Assembly: GCA_963834825.1 (NCBI GenBank)
Contig: CAWICZ010000014.1
Location: forward strand, 930,001 to 994,000
DNA: 64,000 nucleotides
Reading direction: 5' to 3'
Origin: JACDAN01 sp963834825
Lineage (GTDB): Bacteria > Actinomycetota > Thermoleophilia > Gaiellales > Gaiellaceae
Shown: piece after piece, positions 8,320 to 17,762 of the stretch
Layout of the letters: each line of letters begins with the position of its first letter
Position numbering within the stretch: the stretch's first letter is position 1
Translations under genes and position numbers: made by a program
Notes under the pieces: generated by a model
Told to the model about the DNA's origin: nothing
Seen by the model: only the letters and a program-made list of their open reading frames with translations
Database searches by the model: none

Positions 8320-9634
8320 CAGCAGTCAGCTGGGAGCCGCGCAGCGTGGTCGACGTCGCGCCGTCGATCGCGACCTCGACGAGGTCGCCCGCGGTCGCGG
8401 TGCCCGCGAAGTTGACGGTGATGTTTCGCCGCGTACGACCCCGAAGGAGGCTCGAATCGGTTCGGCTCGGCCCTTCGACGAGGACCTCCTCCACCCCGCC
8501 GACGCGGCGCTCGTTGCGCTCGCGGGCGACGTTTTGCACGACGTCGATCAGCCGCTCGATCCGATCGCGCTTGACCTCCTCGGGCACCTGATCGGTCATC
8601 GTCGCCGCCTCTGTGCCTTGTCTCGGCGAGAAGACGAAGGTGAACGCGCCGTCGAAGCCGACCTCTTCGACGGTGTCGAGCGTCTCGCGAAAGTCGTCCT
8701 CGGTCTCGCCCGGGAAGCCGACGATCAGGTCGGTCGTGAGGGCCAGATCAGGGATCGCGGTGCGGAGCTCGGCCGCAAGGCGAACGAAGCGCTCGCGACT
8801 ATACGTCCTTCGCATCGCTTTCAGAATCCGGCTGGAGCCGGACTGGAGCGGGAGATGCGTGTGCTCGCAGACGGAGGCGCACTCGGCCATCGCCGCGATC
8901 ACAGGAGCGCGGAAGTCTTTGGGATGCGGGCTCGTGAAGCGGATCCGCGCGATCCCGTCGACGGCGTCGCAGGCCCGCAGCAACTCGCCGAAGTCGGTCC
9001 TGACGTCGGGGAGCAGGTCGCGGCCGTACGAGTTGACGTTCTGCCCGAGGAGCGTGATCTCGCGGACGCCGTCACGAGCCAGGCGGGCGACCTCGGCGAC
9101 GACGTCGCCGGGGCGGCGGCTCTGCTCCCGCCCGCGCACTGACGGGACGATGCAGTACGCGCATTTCGAGTTGCAGCCCATGGAGACCTGCACCCAGGCC
9201 TGAAACCGCCGTTCGCGGTGCATCGGCAGGGTTCCGGCGAACGAGCGCTCTTCGAGCCCGAAGCTCCCTCTCGGGACGTCGATCCCGCCCGCGCCGAGCC
9301 ACTCGCCCAGATGCGGAATCGAGCCCGGCCCGAAGGCGACGTCGACGAACGGGTAGAGCGAGAACAGGCGTTCGCGCTGGGCCTCGGCGTAGCAGCCGCC
9401 GACGGCGATCACCTTGCCGGGGTCGCGCTCCTTCAGCGCACGCGCCTGCGCCAGATGGGCGGCGAACCGCTGGTCGGGCTTCTCGCGGATCGTGCACGTG
9501 TTGAAGACGAGCACATCGGCGTCGTTCTGCTCGTGCGTCTCCCCCAGTCCGAGCTCTTCGAGCATGCCCTTGATGCGCTCGGAGTCGTGGGCGTTCATCT
9601 GGCAGCCGAAGGTGGTCACGTGGTACCGCTGCAT
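8309..9634 (-). CDS. miaB: tRNA-2-methylthio-N6-dimethylallyladenosine synthase
   Basis: This radical-SAM methylthiotransferase adds a methylthio group to i6A37 of tRNA. The 441-aa protein has the MTTase N-domain with cluster-binding cysteines (TFGCQMN; FNTCTIRE; VGGCYAEA), the radical-SAM motif CNSKCAYC (about residues 155-162) and a C-terminal TRAM domain. It is the first gene of the minus-strand operon miaB-phosphatase-miaA-dapF-dapL-hflX-dut-NUDIX. TACAGT lies 9 nt before the ATG and could be its -10 box. Confidence 0.94.
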   Translation of the reverse strand: MQRYHVTTFGCQMNAHDSERIKGMLEELGLGETHEQNDADVLVFNTCTIREKPDQRFAAHLAQARALKERDPGKVIAVGGCYAEAQRERLFSLYPFVDVAFGPGSIPHLGEWLGAGGIDVPRGSFGLEERSFAGTLPMHRERRFQAWVQVSMGCNSKCAYCIVPSVRGREQSRRPGDVVAEVARLARDGVREITLLGQNVNSYGRDLLPDVRTDFGELLRACDAVDGIARIRFTSPHPKDFRAPVIAAMAECASVCEHTHLPLQSGSSRILKAMRRTYSRERFVRLAAELRTAIPDLALTTDLIVGFPGETEDDFRETLDTVEEVGFDGAFTFVFSPRQGTEAATMTDQVPEEVKRDRIERLIDVVQNVARERNERRVGGVEEVLVEGPSRTDSSLLRGRTRRNITVNFAGTATAGDLVEVAIDGATSTTLRGSQLTAVAA

Positions 9635-9734
9635 CGCCGGAACACTGTATCGGCGTGGTTCGCGCGTTTCGGTTTCCTGCCAGACCGGTTACTCTGGCCG
9701 CGTCCGTTTGAGTCAGCTGCAGGGGGAGAGGTCA

Positions 9735-12485
9735 ATGCCTTCAAGCGCGGTCGTCCGTGTCCGTCTCGTCACGCTGGGTCTGCTGACCATGCTCGTCTTC
9801 GCCGCCCTCGGTGGCGCGCGGGTCGATCGCGCCGGAGCGGTCGCCACCGACCTCTTCATCTCCGAGTACGTCGAAGGCTCGAGCAACAACAAGGCGATCG
9901 AGATCTTCAACGGGACTGCTGCGCCGGTGATCCTGGGCTCGGGCGGCGTGGATTACTCGGTCCGGACGTTCTCCAACGGGGGAACGACGACCAGCTCCTC
10001 GATCGCGCTCTCCGGAACGATTGCCGCGGGCGACGTCTTCGTCCTGGCGCACCAGTTGGCCGATCCGGCGATCCTTGCTCAGGCCGACCAGACAACGGGC
10101 GTGGGCTGGTTCAACGGCAATGACGCCGTCGTGCTCGCGAAGGCCGGTGGGAGTCAGACCGTCGACGCGATCGGTCAGGTGGGGTTCGATCCGGGGACCG
10201 AGTGGGGCACCGGGCTGACGAGCACGATGGACAACACGCTCCGCCGCAAGAGCGGGATCGAGGCCGGCGACACGAACGGCTTGGATCCCTTCGACCCGGC
10301 GACCCAGTGGGACGGCTTCGCGAACAACACCTTCGGCGGGCTTGGCGCCCACGTCTCGGGCGGCGACGCGCCGCCTCTCGTGAGCTCGACCTCCCCTACC
10401 AACGGCGCGGCCGAGATTGCGGAGTCCACCGACCTCACGATCAACTTCTCCGAGCCTGTCGTGGTCGCTCCCGACTGGTACAGCATCGCCTGCGCGGCAA
10501 GCGGGTTACACACGGCCGCGCAGAGCGGCGGGCCGCAGAGCTTCACCCTCAACCCGGACACCGATTTCTCGATCGGCGAGAGCTGCACCGTCACCGTGGA
10601 CGCCTCGAAGGTCACGGACGTCGACGCGGACGACCCGCCGGACACGATGTCCGCAAACCACGTCTTCAGCTTCACGACCACGCTTCCAGTGACGCAGATC
10701 GGCAACGTGCAGGGCGCTGCGCACATCTCGCCGCTCAACGGACAGCCCATCAAGGTCGAGGGCATCGTCACTGCCCGACGCACGGCCGGGGGCCGTGGGT
10801 ACTGGATCCAGGACCCGACGCCCGACTCGAACATCGCGACCTCTGACGCCGTCTTCGTGTTCACGAACCAGGCTCCGATCGCGCAGGTCGGCGCGAACAT
10901 CCGCGCCGTCGGCAGGGTCGACGAGTTCCGCGGCGGCGGCGACCCGGACAACCTGACGATCACGCAGGTCGCGAGCTCGAACGCCAACGTCACGATCCTC
11001 TCGTCCGGCAATCCGGTTCCGGTTCCGACGGTGCTCGGCCTCGGTGGGCGGATGCCTCCGACGGAAGTGATCGACGACGACGGGTCCGGCAACGTCGAGA
11101 CCGGCGGCGTCTTCGATCCCGCCGGCGACGCGATCGACTTCTACGAGAGCCTCGAGGGCATGATCCTTCAGGTCAACAACGCGGATGTCGTCAACGCGAC
11201 GAGGAGCTTCGGAGAGATCACGCTTCTCCCCGACCACGGTGTGTGGACGACGGGACTGCGCACGCCGCGCGGCGGCATCTTGCTCGACGGCTACGTCGAC
11301 CTGAACCCCGAGCGGATCACCGTCGACGACGAGATCCTCCGCGATCTCGCCCCCGCGCCCCGTCCCGCGAAGGCGATGCCCGACATGAACGTCGGCGACG
11401 AGCTCACCTCGGCCGTCATCGGCCCGCTGGACTACAGCTTCACCAACTACAAGATCCAGGCGACGACTACGCCGACATTCGTCTCCGGCGCCAACGTTCG
11501 CGAGACGACGGCAGCTCCGAGCAGCGAAGAGGTCCTCTTCGGGACGTTCAACGTCGAGAACCTGGCCGGAACGGACCCCCAGGAGAAGTACGACCACCTT
11601 GCTTCGCTGATCGTGAACAACCTGCGCTCGCCGGACATCCTGGGGATCGAGGAGGTCCAGGACAACGACGGCGTCGCCGGCGGCACAAACAGCTTGGTCG
11701 TGGACGCAAGCGTTGCCTGGACGCGCCTGATCGCCGCGATCCAGGTGACAGGCGGTCCGCTCTATGACTACCGGCAGATCGATCCTGTCGACGACGCCGA
11801 CGGCGGGGCGCCGGGCGGCAACATCCGCGTGGGGTTCATGTTCCGGACCGACCGCGGTGTCAGCTTCGTCGACCGTCCGGGCGGCTCGCCGACGACCGAG
11901 ACGACGGTGGTCGGCAAGAAGAACAAGCCGCAGCTCTCGGCAAGCCCGGGCCGAATCGGGACGCAGAGCGCGCCGTTCGACGCCACTCGGAGGTCGCTCG
12001 TCGCCGAGTTCGACGTGCGCGGCAAGAAGGTCTTCGCGATCGTGAACCACTTCAGCTCGAAGGGCGACGACCAGCCGCTGTTCGGGCCGGCCCAGCCGCC
12101 GACGCGGTTCAGCGAGGTCGCGCGGCACGGGCAGGCCCAGCTCGTGAACGATTTCGTCGATGCGATCCTCGCGCGGGACGACAAGGCGAGGGTCGTCGTG
12201 CTCGGCGACATCAACGACTTCGAGTTCTCGGAGACAACCGACCTGCTCGAGGGCGGCGTGCTCACGTCGCTGATCAAGACCCTCCCGCCGAACGAGCGGT
12301 ACTCGTACGTGTTCGAGGGCAACTCGCAGGTGCTCGACCAGATCCTCCTCAGCGACAGGCTGCGGCGTAACCCGTATCGGCCCGCCTACGATGTCGTCCA
12401 CCTGAACTCCGAGTTCGCCGACGCGATCCAGGCCTCGGACCACGAACCGTCGGTCGTCCGGATGAAGTTCGGCGACGACGAGTAG
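9735..12485 (+). CDS. Secreted multidomain endonuclease/exonuclease/phosphatase (ExeM/NucH-like)
   Basis: The ATG at 9735 follows a strong Shine-Dalgarno (AGGGGGAGAGG). The 916-aa protein has a Sec signal peptide (hydrophobic LVTLGLLTMLVFAALGG, cleavage near AGAVA). A lamin-tail domain follows (about residues 38-180, LFISEYVEGSSNNKAIEIFN), then a Big_5 Ig-like domain (about 215-320) and an OB-fold nuclease-associated domain (about 325-420). The C-terminal half is an EEP catalytic domain (GTFNVENLAG, GIEEVQDN, VNHFSSKGDD, GDINDFE, SDHEPS). It is probably an extracellular DNA/RNA-degrading enzyme for nutrient or phosphate scavenging. It is monocistronic. Confidence 0.88.
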   Translation: MPSSAVVRVRLVTLGLLTMLVFAALGGARVDRAGAVATDLFISEYVEGSSNNKAIEIFNGTAAPVILGSGGVDYSVRTFSNGGTTTSSSIALSGTIAAGDVFVLAHQLADPAILAQADQTTGVGWFNGNDAVVLAKAGGSQTVDAIGQVGFDPGTEWGTGLTSTMDNTLRRKSGIEAGDTNGLDPFDPATQWDGFANNTFGGLGAHVSGGDAPPLVSSTSPTNGAAEIAESTDLTINFSEPVVVAPDWYSIACAASGLHTAAQSGGPQSFTLNPDTDFSIGESCTVTVDASKVTDVDADDPPDTMSANHVFSFTTTLPVTQIGNVQGAAHISPLNGQPIKVEGIVTARRTAGGRGYWIQDPTPDSNIATSDAVFVFTNQAPIAQVGANIRAVGRVDEFRGGGDPDNLTITQVASSNANVTILSSGNPVPVPTVLGLGGRMPPTEVIDDDGSGNVETGGVFDPAGDAIDFYESLEGMILQVNNADVVNATRSFGEITLLPDHGVWTTGLRTPRGGILLDGYVDLNPERITVDDEILRDLAPAPRPAKAMPDMNVGDELTSAVIGPLDYSFTNYKIQATTTPTFVSGANVRETTAAPSSEEVLFGTFNVENLAGTDPQEKYDHLASLIVNNLRSPDILGIEEVQDNDGVAGGTNSLVVDASVAWTRLIAAIQVTGGPLYDYRQIDPVDDADGGAPGGNIRVGFMFRTDRGVSFVDRPGGSPTTETTVVGKKNKPQLSASPGRIGTQSAPFDATRRSLVAEFDVRGKKVFAIVNHFSSKGDDQPLFGPAQPPTRFSEVARHGQAQLVNDFVDAILARDDKARVVVLGDINDFEFSETTDLLEGGVLTSLIKTLPPNERYSYVFEGNSQVLDQILLSDRLRRNPYRPAYDVVHLNSEFADAIQASDHEPSVVRMKFGDDE

Positions 12486-12495
12486 CTCGTCCGCC

Positions 12496-12520
12496 GCGGA
12501 GCGGGCTCTGCCCGCTCCGC
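12496..12520 (+). terminator. Strong hairpin after the secreted nuclease gene
   Basis: A perfect 11-bp GC-rich stem (GCGGAGCGGGC, loop TCT, GCCCGCTCCGC) begins 11 nt after the nuclease stop. There is no T-run, so it would be a non-canonical (stem-only) terminator or mRNA 3' stabiliser. Confidence 0.55.
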
Positions 12521-12566
12521 CGCTGCGGCATCAGGAAAGAGAAGCGGCGCTAAGCAGGTAGGCCGC

Positions 12567-12585
12567 GCTCGGGCGAAGCCCGAGC
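12567..12585. terminator. Hairpin between convergent genes
   Basis: An 8-bp stem, GCTCGGGC-GAA-GCCCGAGC, sits in the 148-bp gap between the nuclease gene and the convergent rny. It works equally on either strand; there is no U-tract. Confidence 0.4.
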
Positions 12586-12601
12586 CCGGTCTCGATAGGG
12601 T

Positions 12602-12627
12602 CGCTCAAAGTCGTGAGACTTTGAGCG
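12602..12627 (-). terminator. Hairpin at the 3' end of rny
   Basis: A perfect 11-bp stem (CGCTCAAAGTC, loop GTGA, GACTTTGAGCG) lies 6 bp beyond the rny stop codon. Its position suggests a 3' terminator for rny, although no T-run follows the stem on that strand. Confidence 0.5.
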
Positions 12628-12633
12628 AAAAGG

Positions 12634-14248
12634 TCACTTAGCCAGCTCCGTGGCGCGAGACTCCCTGATGACGGTGACCTTGATCTGGCCGGGGTACTCG
12701 AGCTCATTCTCGATGTCCCGGGCGATCTCGTGCGAGAGTAGGACCGCGTCGTCGTCGTCGATCTCGCCCGGCTTGACGATCACCCGGATCTCGCGCCCGG
12801 CCTGGAGCGCGTAGACCTTCTCCACGCCGTTCCGTCGCGCTGCGATCTCCTCCAGCGCCTCGAGGCGCTTGATGTAGTTCTCCAGCGTGTCCCCGCGGGC
12901 ACCTGGCCTCGAGCCTGAGATCGCGTCCGCGGCGATCACGAGGACCGCTTCGACGGTTTGCGGCTGCACTTCGTAGTGGTGGGCCGCGATCGCATGGACG
13001 ACGGCCTCGGATCTCCCCGTAACGCGCGGCGTACTCGGCCGAGATCTGCGCGTGGGAGCCCTCGACCTCGTGGGTGAGCGCCTTCCCGAGGTCGTGGAGC
13101 AGCGCTGCGCGCCTCGCCGTGCGGACACCGGCCTCGAGCTCGAGCGCCATGATGCCGGCGAGATGGACGACCTCGAGCGTGTGCTTGAGGACGTTCTGGC
13201 CGTAGCTCGTGCGGTATTGCAGCCGGCCGAGGATCTTGACCAGCTCCGGATGGAAGTCGCCGGCGTTCGCCTCGAAGACCGCCTGCTCGCCGGCCGCGCG
13301 CATGACATCCTCGATCTCCGACTTCGACTGGTAGTACATCTCCTCGATCCGGGCGGGCTGAATGCGACCGTCGTCGATCAGCTTCGACAGCGTCAGCTTC
13401 GCGATCTCGCGGCGGATCCCGTCGAACGACGACAGGACGACGGCCTGCGGCGTGTCGTCGATGATGATGTCGACGCCGGTCAGGTGCTCCAGCGTCCGGA
13501 TGTTCCGGCCTTCCCGGCCGATGATGCGACCCTTCATGTCGTCGCTGGGCAGCTCGACAACCGATGACGTCGTCTCGGCCGCATGGCTGGCCGCGACGCG
13601 CTGGAGGGCGTCGGCGACGAGGTTTCGCGCCCGGCGCTTGGCATCGATCTGCGCTTCCTCTTCGAGCTGGCGGAGGCGTCGGGCGAGGTCGTGGCGGATC
13701 AGCTGCTCCGAGCGCTCGAGCAGCTGGCTCCGCGCTTCGTTGACCGTCAGGCCTGAGATCCGCTCGAGCTCCCTGACCTCCTCGTCCGTTGCGTCCTTGA
13801 GTTGCTGCTGGAGCTCCTTGATGTGCGTCTCGCGGTCGGCCAGCCCCTGCTCGCGCCGCAGAAGCTCGGTCAGCTTCGCCTCGAGCTCGTCTTGCCGCGC
13901 CACGAGCCGCTCTTCGAGCTTGGCCACCTGCCCACGACGTTCTTGCAGCGCCTGCTCCGTGTCGGCTCTCACCCGCATCGCCTCTTCACGCGAGGCGATC
14001 TCGGCCTCGCGACGGAGGTTGTCCGCGTCCCGCTTCGCCCCGGCAACGAGCTCGTCTCGCCGGCGTGCGGCCTCGCTGAGGCCGGAGCGACCCGACATCG
14101 TCAGTCCGAGGGCAAGCAGCCCTGCTCCGAGGACGAAGCCGATGGCAATGCCGGCGGCGATGAGCACGCTGCTCCTTGGGTCGCGTCCGGTCGACGCCGG
14201 ACGGAGGTCGGTTGTGCCGCTCGATGAGCGGGTCTCACCCGCCACCAA
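12634..14248 (-). CDS. rny: Ribonuclease Y, frameshifted in this sequence
   Basis: RNase Y is a membrane-anchored endoribonuclease that initiates mRNA decay. There is an N-terminal membrane segment (VLIAAGIAIGFVLGAGLLAL), a long coiled coil, a KH domain (GRIIGREGRNIRTLE) and an HD domain (ALLHDLGKALTHE). The frame breaks after SAEYAARYGE; the conserved remainder (SEAVVHAIAAHHYEVQ... to ...RATELAK) is in another frame. Deleting t13012 restores GESEAVVHAIAAHH and a full-length protein of about 537 aa. Possible starts are TTG 14248, GTG 14245, or GTG 14167 preceded by AAGGAG, which would place the membrane helix at the very N-terminus as is usual. Confidence 0.88.
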
Positions 14249-14429
14249 GCCCGTGCAGAGCGCTCTGAAGCGGCGGTCAGTCGCCGCCGCCGGGTTCCGT
14301 CCCTAGCAGCGGTGCGCTAGCGACAGGTCCTTTCTCGTAGTCAAGCTCATTTGCAGTCTTCGTCTCGGTCTCAGAAAGGGAAGATTCAGAAAACGCGTCT
14401 GTGCAGGCAAAATGTCAGGTGATCTGCCC
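14249..14429 (-). promoter_or_regulatory. 181-bp gap between recX and rny, probable rny promoter region
   Basis: This is the largest non-coding stretch in the window. On the minus strand TTGACT (around 14340) is a reasonable -35, but no convincing -10 follows at the right spacing (GCTAGC is nearest). No hairpin with a T-run was seen after recX. Nothing else is recognised here. Confidence 0.3.
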
Positions 14430-14840
14430 CTAGTGTAACGAATCGGCGCTCAGTCGTTCGAGGCTTTCGGCGGAGAAGCCCTTGGCCGCCAGGTAACGGA
14501 GGGCCTTGCCGTCGCCGCCGCGTTTCGCGAAGCCTCGCTCGGCCCGCTCGGCCTCGGGCTGGAGCTCAGCCAGGACGTCCGCGACGACCTCCTCTTCGAT
14601 TCCGTGTTGCGTGAGCTCGCGGCGGATCAGCTCGTCGCCGGTGAAGCGATCGGCGAGCGTCCTGGCGCGGCTCTGCGCGAAGCGCGCGTCCGAGAGCAGC
14701 CCAGCCTCGGCGAGGCCGTCGAGTGCCTGCTCGCGCTCGTCGGCAGGGATCCCGGCCCGCTCGAGCCGCCTGTCGAGGTCCCGACGGGAGCGGTCCCGAT
14801 GGCGGAGCGCACGGAGCGCGAGCTCCGTTGCCTCGCTCAC
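14430..14840 (-). CDS. recX: Regulatory protein RecX
   Basis: RecX modulates RecA by binding its filament. The 136-aa protein shows the three-helix repeats of the family: LRALRHRDRSRRDLDRRLERAGI, then EAGLLSDARFAQSRARTL and GDELIRRELTQHGI. The GTG start overlaps the recA stop by 4 nt (GTGA), the standard recA-recX arrangement. The last residues (LAAKGFSAESLERL) are typical of the C-terminus. Confidence 0.9.
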   Translation of the reverse strand: MSEATELALRALRHRDRSRRDLDRRLERAGIPADEREQALDGLAEAGLLSDARFAQSRARTLADRFTGDELIRRELTQHGIEEEVVADVLAELQPEAERAERGFAKRGGDGKALRYLAAKGFSAESLERLSADSLH

Positions 14841-15910
14841 TTCGCTGCGGCTTCGACCTTCGCGTCCGGCGCCGTGGCCTCGGTCTCAGCGCCCTCGGCG
14901 ACCGGGAAGAGCCGTGCGGAGACGACCTGGTCGGGGCCGACGTCGGTCTGGAGCTGCATGAGGATCTTCTCGGTCACGTCGGGGTGCTCGCGCAGGAACG
15001 CGGTCGCGTTCTGGCGGCCCTGCCCGAGCCGCTCGTCCTGGAAACTGAAGTACGAGCCGGATTTCTGGACGGCCTTCCGCTCGAGAGCGGCGTCGAGCAC
15101 CGTGCCCTCCCAGGAGATGCCCTGGCCGTAGATGATGTCGAACTCGGCCTGCTTGAACGGCGGGGCGACCTTGTTCTTCACGACCTTGACGCGGACGCGG
15201 TTTCCGAACGCCTCCACGCCGTCCTTGAGAGTCTCGATCCGGCGGATGTCGAGGCGGACCGACGAGTAGAACTTGAGCGCCCGGCCGCCCGGCGTCGTCT
15301 CCGGGTTCCCGAACATGACGCCGATCTTCTCGCGGAGCTGGTTGGTGAAGATGCAGATCGTCTCGGTGCGGTTGAGCGTGCCGGCAAGCTTGCGGAGCGC
15401 CTGGCTCATCAGGCGGGCCTGGAGGCCGACGTGGCTGTCGCCCATCTCGCCCTCGATCTCCGCGCGCGGCGTCAGCGCGGCAACCGAGTCGACGGCGACG
15501 ACCGAGAGCGCGCCGCTACGGATCAGGAGCTCGGCGATCTCCAGCGCCTGCTCGCCGTTGTCGGGCTGCGAGACGAGGAGGTCGTCGATGTTGACGCCGA
15601 TGCGGCGCGAGTACTGCGGGTCCATCGCATGCTCGGCATCGATGAAGGCGCAGATACCGCCGCGGCGCTGCGCCTCGGCGATCACGTGGTAGACGAGCGT
15701 GGTCTTGCCCGAGGATTCCGGGCCGAAGATCTCGACGATCCGCCCGCGCGGCAGGCCGCCGATCCCGAGCGCGAGATCAAGCGCGAGCGAGCCCGTCGAG
15801 ACCGCGCCGATCGAGACCTGGGCGTGGTCGTTCATCCGCATCACCGCGCCCTTGCCGAACTGGCGCTCGATCTGTCCGAGAGCGGTGTCGAGTGCCTCTT
15901 CGCGACCCAA
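14837..15910 (-). CDS. recA: Recombinase RecA
   Basis: RecA performs ATP-dependent strand exchange and acts as co-protease for LexA. The 357-aa protein has Walker A GPESSGKTT (63-71), the VVAVDSVAAL Walker B strand, the DNA-binding loops (EIEGEMGDSHVG; NPETTPGG) and an acidic/alanine-rich C-terminus. The start is TTG at 15910, with AGGAGG 10 nt upstream. It lies within the cinA-thpR-recA-recX operon. No SOS box was seen in the 6-nt gap upstream, so any SOS control would have to act at the operon promoter. Confidence 0.97.
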   Translation of the reverse strand: MGREEALDTALGQIERQFGKGAVMRMNDHAQVSIGAVSTGSLALDLALGIGGLPRGRIVEIFGPESSGKTTLVYHVIAEAQRRGGICAFIDAEHAMDPQYSRRIGVNIDDLLVSQPDNGEQALEIAELLIRSGALSVVAVDSVAALTPRAEIEGEMGDSHVGLQARLMSQALRKLAGTLNRTETICIFTNQLREKIGVMFGNPETTPGGRALKFYSSVRLDIRRIETLKDGVEAFGNRVRVKVVKNKVAPPFKQAEFDIIYGQGISWEGTVLDAALERKAVQKSGSYFSFQDERLGQGRQNATAFLREHPDVTEKILMQLQTDVGPDQVVSARLFPVAEGAETEATAPDAKVEAAAK

Positions 15911-15916
15911 TTCCGA

Positions 15917-16465
15917 TCAACCTCCTAGAGCAACGTGTTCGAGGACTTCGTACTGCGCGCCGGACGGCCGCAGGGACGACATGTAAACAGCCGCATCGGA
16001 TGGCTCGAACGTCCCCAGATCAGGCACCGGTGGCTCAAGCTTAGGCGGCGCGCGGAAGCGCAGAACGGTGACGTGCGGGAGCCAGGGGCGCTTCTCGCGC
16101 TCGTAGACGCCGAGCCGCTCCAGACCGTCGAAAACCCGCTCCGCCAATCGGCCTCCCTCCCCCGTGGCGTCCTCGAGCACGACCATCCCGACGCTGCGGG
16201 TCTCACGGTACCGGCGCGCCGTGAGCTCGATCGGCCCGGTGTCGCGGGCGCCCTGCTCCAGGGCTCCGACGATGCCGGGCAGCTTGGCGGTTGGTCGCGA
16301 GCCGAGGAAGGCGAGCGTGATGTGGAGATTGGCGCGCACGACCACCCGGCCGGAGAGATGCGCGTCTTGCCACCGCTCCAGGCGATCGAGGACGTCCTCA
16401 GGTAGCCGAAGACCGAGGAAGAGGCGGAGACGCTCATCGCCCTCGACGGTACCGGCTGAGCTCAC
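15917..16465 (-). CDS. thpR: RNA 2',3'-cyclic phosphodiesterase (2H family, ThpR)
   Basis: A 2H-superfamily enzyme, formerly called 2'-5' RNA ligase, that opens 2',3'-cyclic phosphates on RNA ends. Both catalytic HxTx motifs are present in 182 aa: HITLAFLG (about residues 49-56) and HVTVLRF (about 131-137). The N-terminus RLFLGLRLPEDV is typical. The GTG overlaps the cinA stop (GTGA), and the thpR stop lies inside the spacer between the recA Shine-Dalgarno and start. Confidence 0.9.
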   Translation of the reverse strand: MSSAGTVEGDERLRLFLGLRLPEDVLDRLERWQDAHLSGRVVVRANLHITLAFLGSRPTAKLPGIVGALEQGARDTGPIELTARRYRETRSVGMVVLEDATGEGGRLAERVFDGLERLGVYEREKRPWLPHVTVLRFRAPPKLEPPVPDLGTFEPSDAAVYMSSLRPSGAQYEVLEHVALGG

Positions 16466-17751
16466 ACGACTTCGTGCCGGCTCTGAGTCAGAAGGCGCCG
16501 GAGCAGGTGGAGCGCCGAGGCCGCCGCACGCCGGCGGACGGCGTCGCGGTCGCCCGGCAGCCGCAGCTCCACCCCGTGTGAGTCAGCCGGCGTCTCGGCG
16601 TGGAGGTAGACGAGACCGACCGGCTTCGCCTCGGTGCCGCCGCCTGGACCGGCCACGCCGGTGACCGAAACGGCGACACTCGCGCCGAGCACGCGGCGGG
16701 CGCCGGCGGCCATCGCCGCCGCGGTCTCCGCCGAGACGGCGCCGTGGCGCTCGAGCACGTCCGCCGGGACGCCGAGCGCGTCGAGCTTGACGCGATCGTC
16801 GTAGGCGACGAGCCCACCGACGAACACGTCGCTCGAGCCCGGCACGGATGTCAGCCGGGCGGCGACGAGCCCGCCCGTGCAGGACTCGGCGGTTGCGATC
16901 TCGAGCCCGCGCTCCCGCGCGGCGTCAAGGACGATCGCCTCCACTGCGCGCTCGTCTTCGGCGAAGAGTGCACGAGGATGGGCCTCCCTGAGGGCCGCGA
17001 TGATCCGCTGCGCCTGTCCCTCCGCGCCCGGAGGGATGACCAGGTCGACCTCCACCTCGAGGTCGTGGGCGCAGATCGTGACCTCGAGGCCGTCGGACTC
17101 TCCCCCCGCCTGCTCGACCACTCCCGCAACCGCCGACTCCGGCAGCCCGAAGAAGCGGAGGATGCGGTACGCCGGGCTCCGTGCACGGGCGAACAGCTCC
17201 CGAAGCTCGGGGCGCTCAAGGGCGGTGCGCCAGATGCGCTGGAGCTCGCCCGGTGGGCCCGGGAGCGCGATCGCGAGCGCGGAGCCGGCCTGCAGGAGCA
17301 CTCCCGGCGCCGTCCCGGCCAGGCCGAGCGAGACGCCGCCTTCCGGAAGAGTCGCCTGCTTGCGCACGCCGGCCTCGAACTCCGAGTACGGGCGCCGGAA
17401 GCGCTCGGCGAGCCCCTGGACGACTCCCGCGATCTCCCGCTCGAGGTCCGGATCGACGGTCAGGCTCCGGCCCGTGGCGTGGGCGAGCAGCTCGATCGTC
17501 CGGTCGTCGTGCGTCGGCCCGAGGCCGCCCGACGTGATCACGAGGTCGTGCTCGAGCGCCCTGCGCAGCGCAGCCTCGAGCCGTTCCGGCCGGTCGCCGA
17601 TCACGCTGACCCACTCCGGCTCGATGCCGCGCGACGAGAGCTCTCGCGCCAGGAACGGGCCGTTCTCGTCGACCCGTCCACCTCTGACGAGCTCGCTGCC
17701 CGTGACGAGGACGGCCGCTGTCGGGGTCAACTTTCGTGCCCCGCCCAGCAA
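16462..17751 (-). CDS. cinA: Competence/damage-inducible protein CinA, nicotinamide-nucleotide amidase
   Basis: A 429-aa two-domain protein. The N-terminal MoaB-like domain (AVLVTGSELVRGG, TSGGLGPTHDD) is the ADP-ribose pyrophosphatase part. The C-terminal domain (TAESCTGGLVAARLT, VGGLVAYDDRVK, VSVTGVAGPGGG) is the PncC-type NMN deamidase that recycles nicotinamide nucleotide for NAD. TTG 17751 is the longest start; a TTG eight codons later (KLTPTAAV) is equally possible. It is typically next to recA, as here. Confidence 0.93.
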   Translation of the reverse strand: MLGGARKLTPTAAVLVTGSELVRGGRVDENGPFLARELSSRGIEPEWVSVIGDRPERLEAALRRALEHDLVITSGGLGPTHDDRTIELLAHATGRSLTVDPDLEREIAGVVQGLAERFRRPYSEFEAGVRKQATLPEGGVSLGLAGTAPGVLLQAGSALAIALPGPPGELQRIWRTALERPELRELFARARSPAYRILRFFGLPESAVAGVVEQAGGESDGLEVTICAHDLEVEVDLVIPPGAEGQAQRIIAALREAHPRALFAEDERAVEAIVLDAARERGLEIATAESCTGGLVAARLTSVPGSSDVFVGGLVAYDDRVKLDALGVPADVLERHGAVSAETAAAMAAGARRVLGASVAVSVTGVAGPGGGTEAKPVGLVYLHAETPADSHGVELRLPGDRDAVRRRAAASALHLLRRLLTQSRHEVV

Positions 17752-17762
17752 TGCATGCCGGC

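Noticed and set aside
14430..16462. LexA-type SOS box for recA
   Set aside because: No GAAC-N4-GTTC-like or CTGT-N8-ACAG-like site was seen in the short spaces before recA or thpR. The operon promoter is farther upstream and cannot be assigned.
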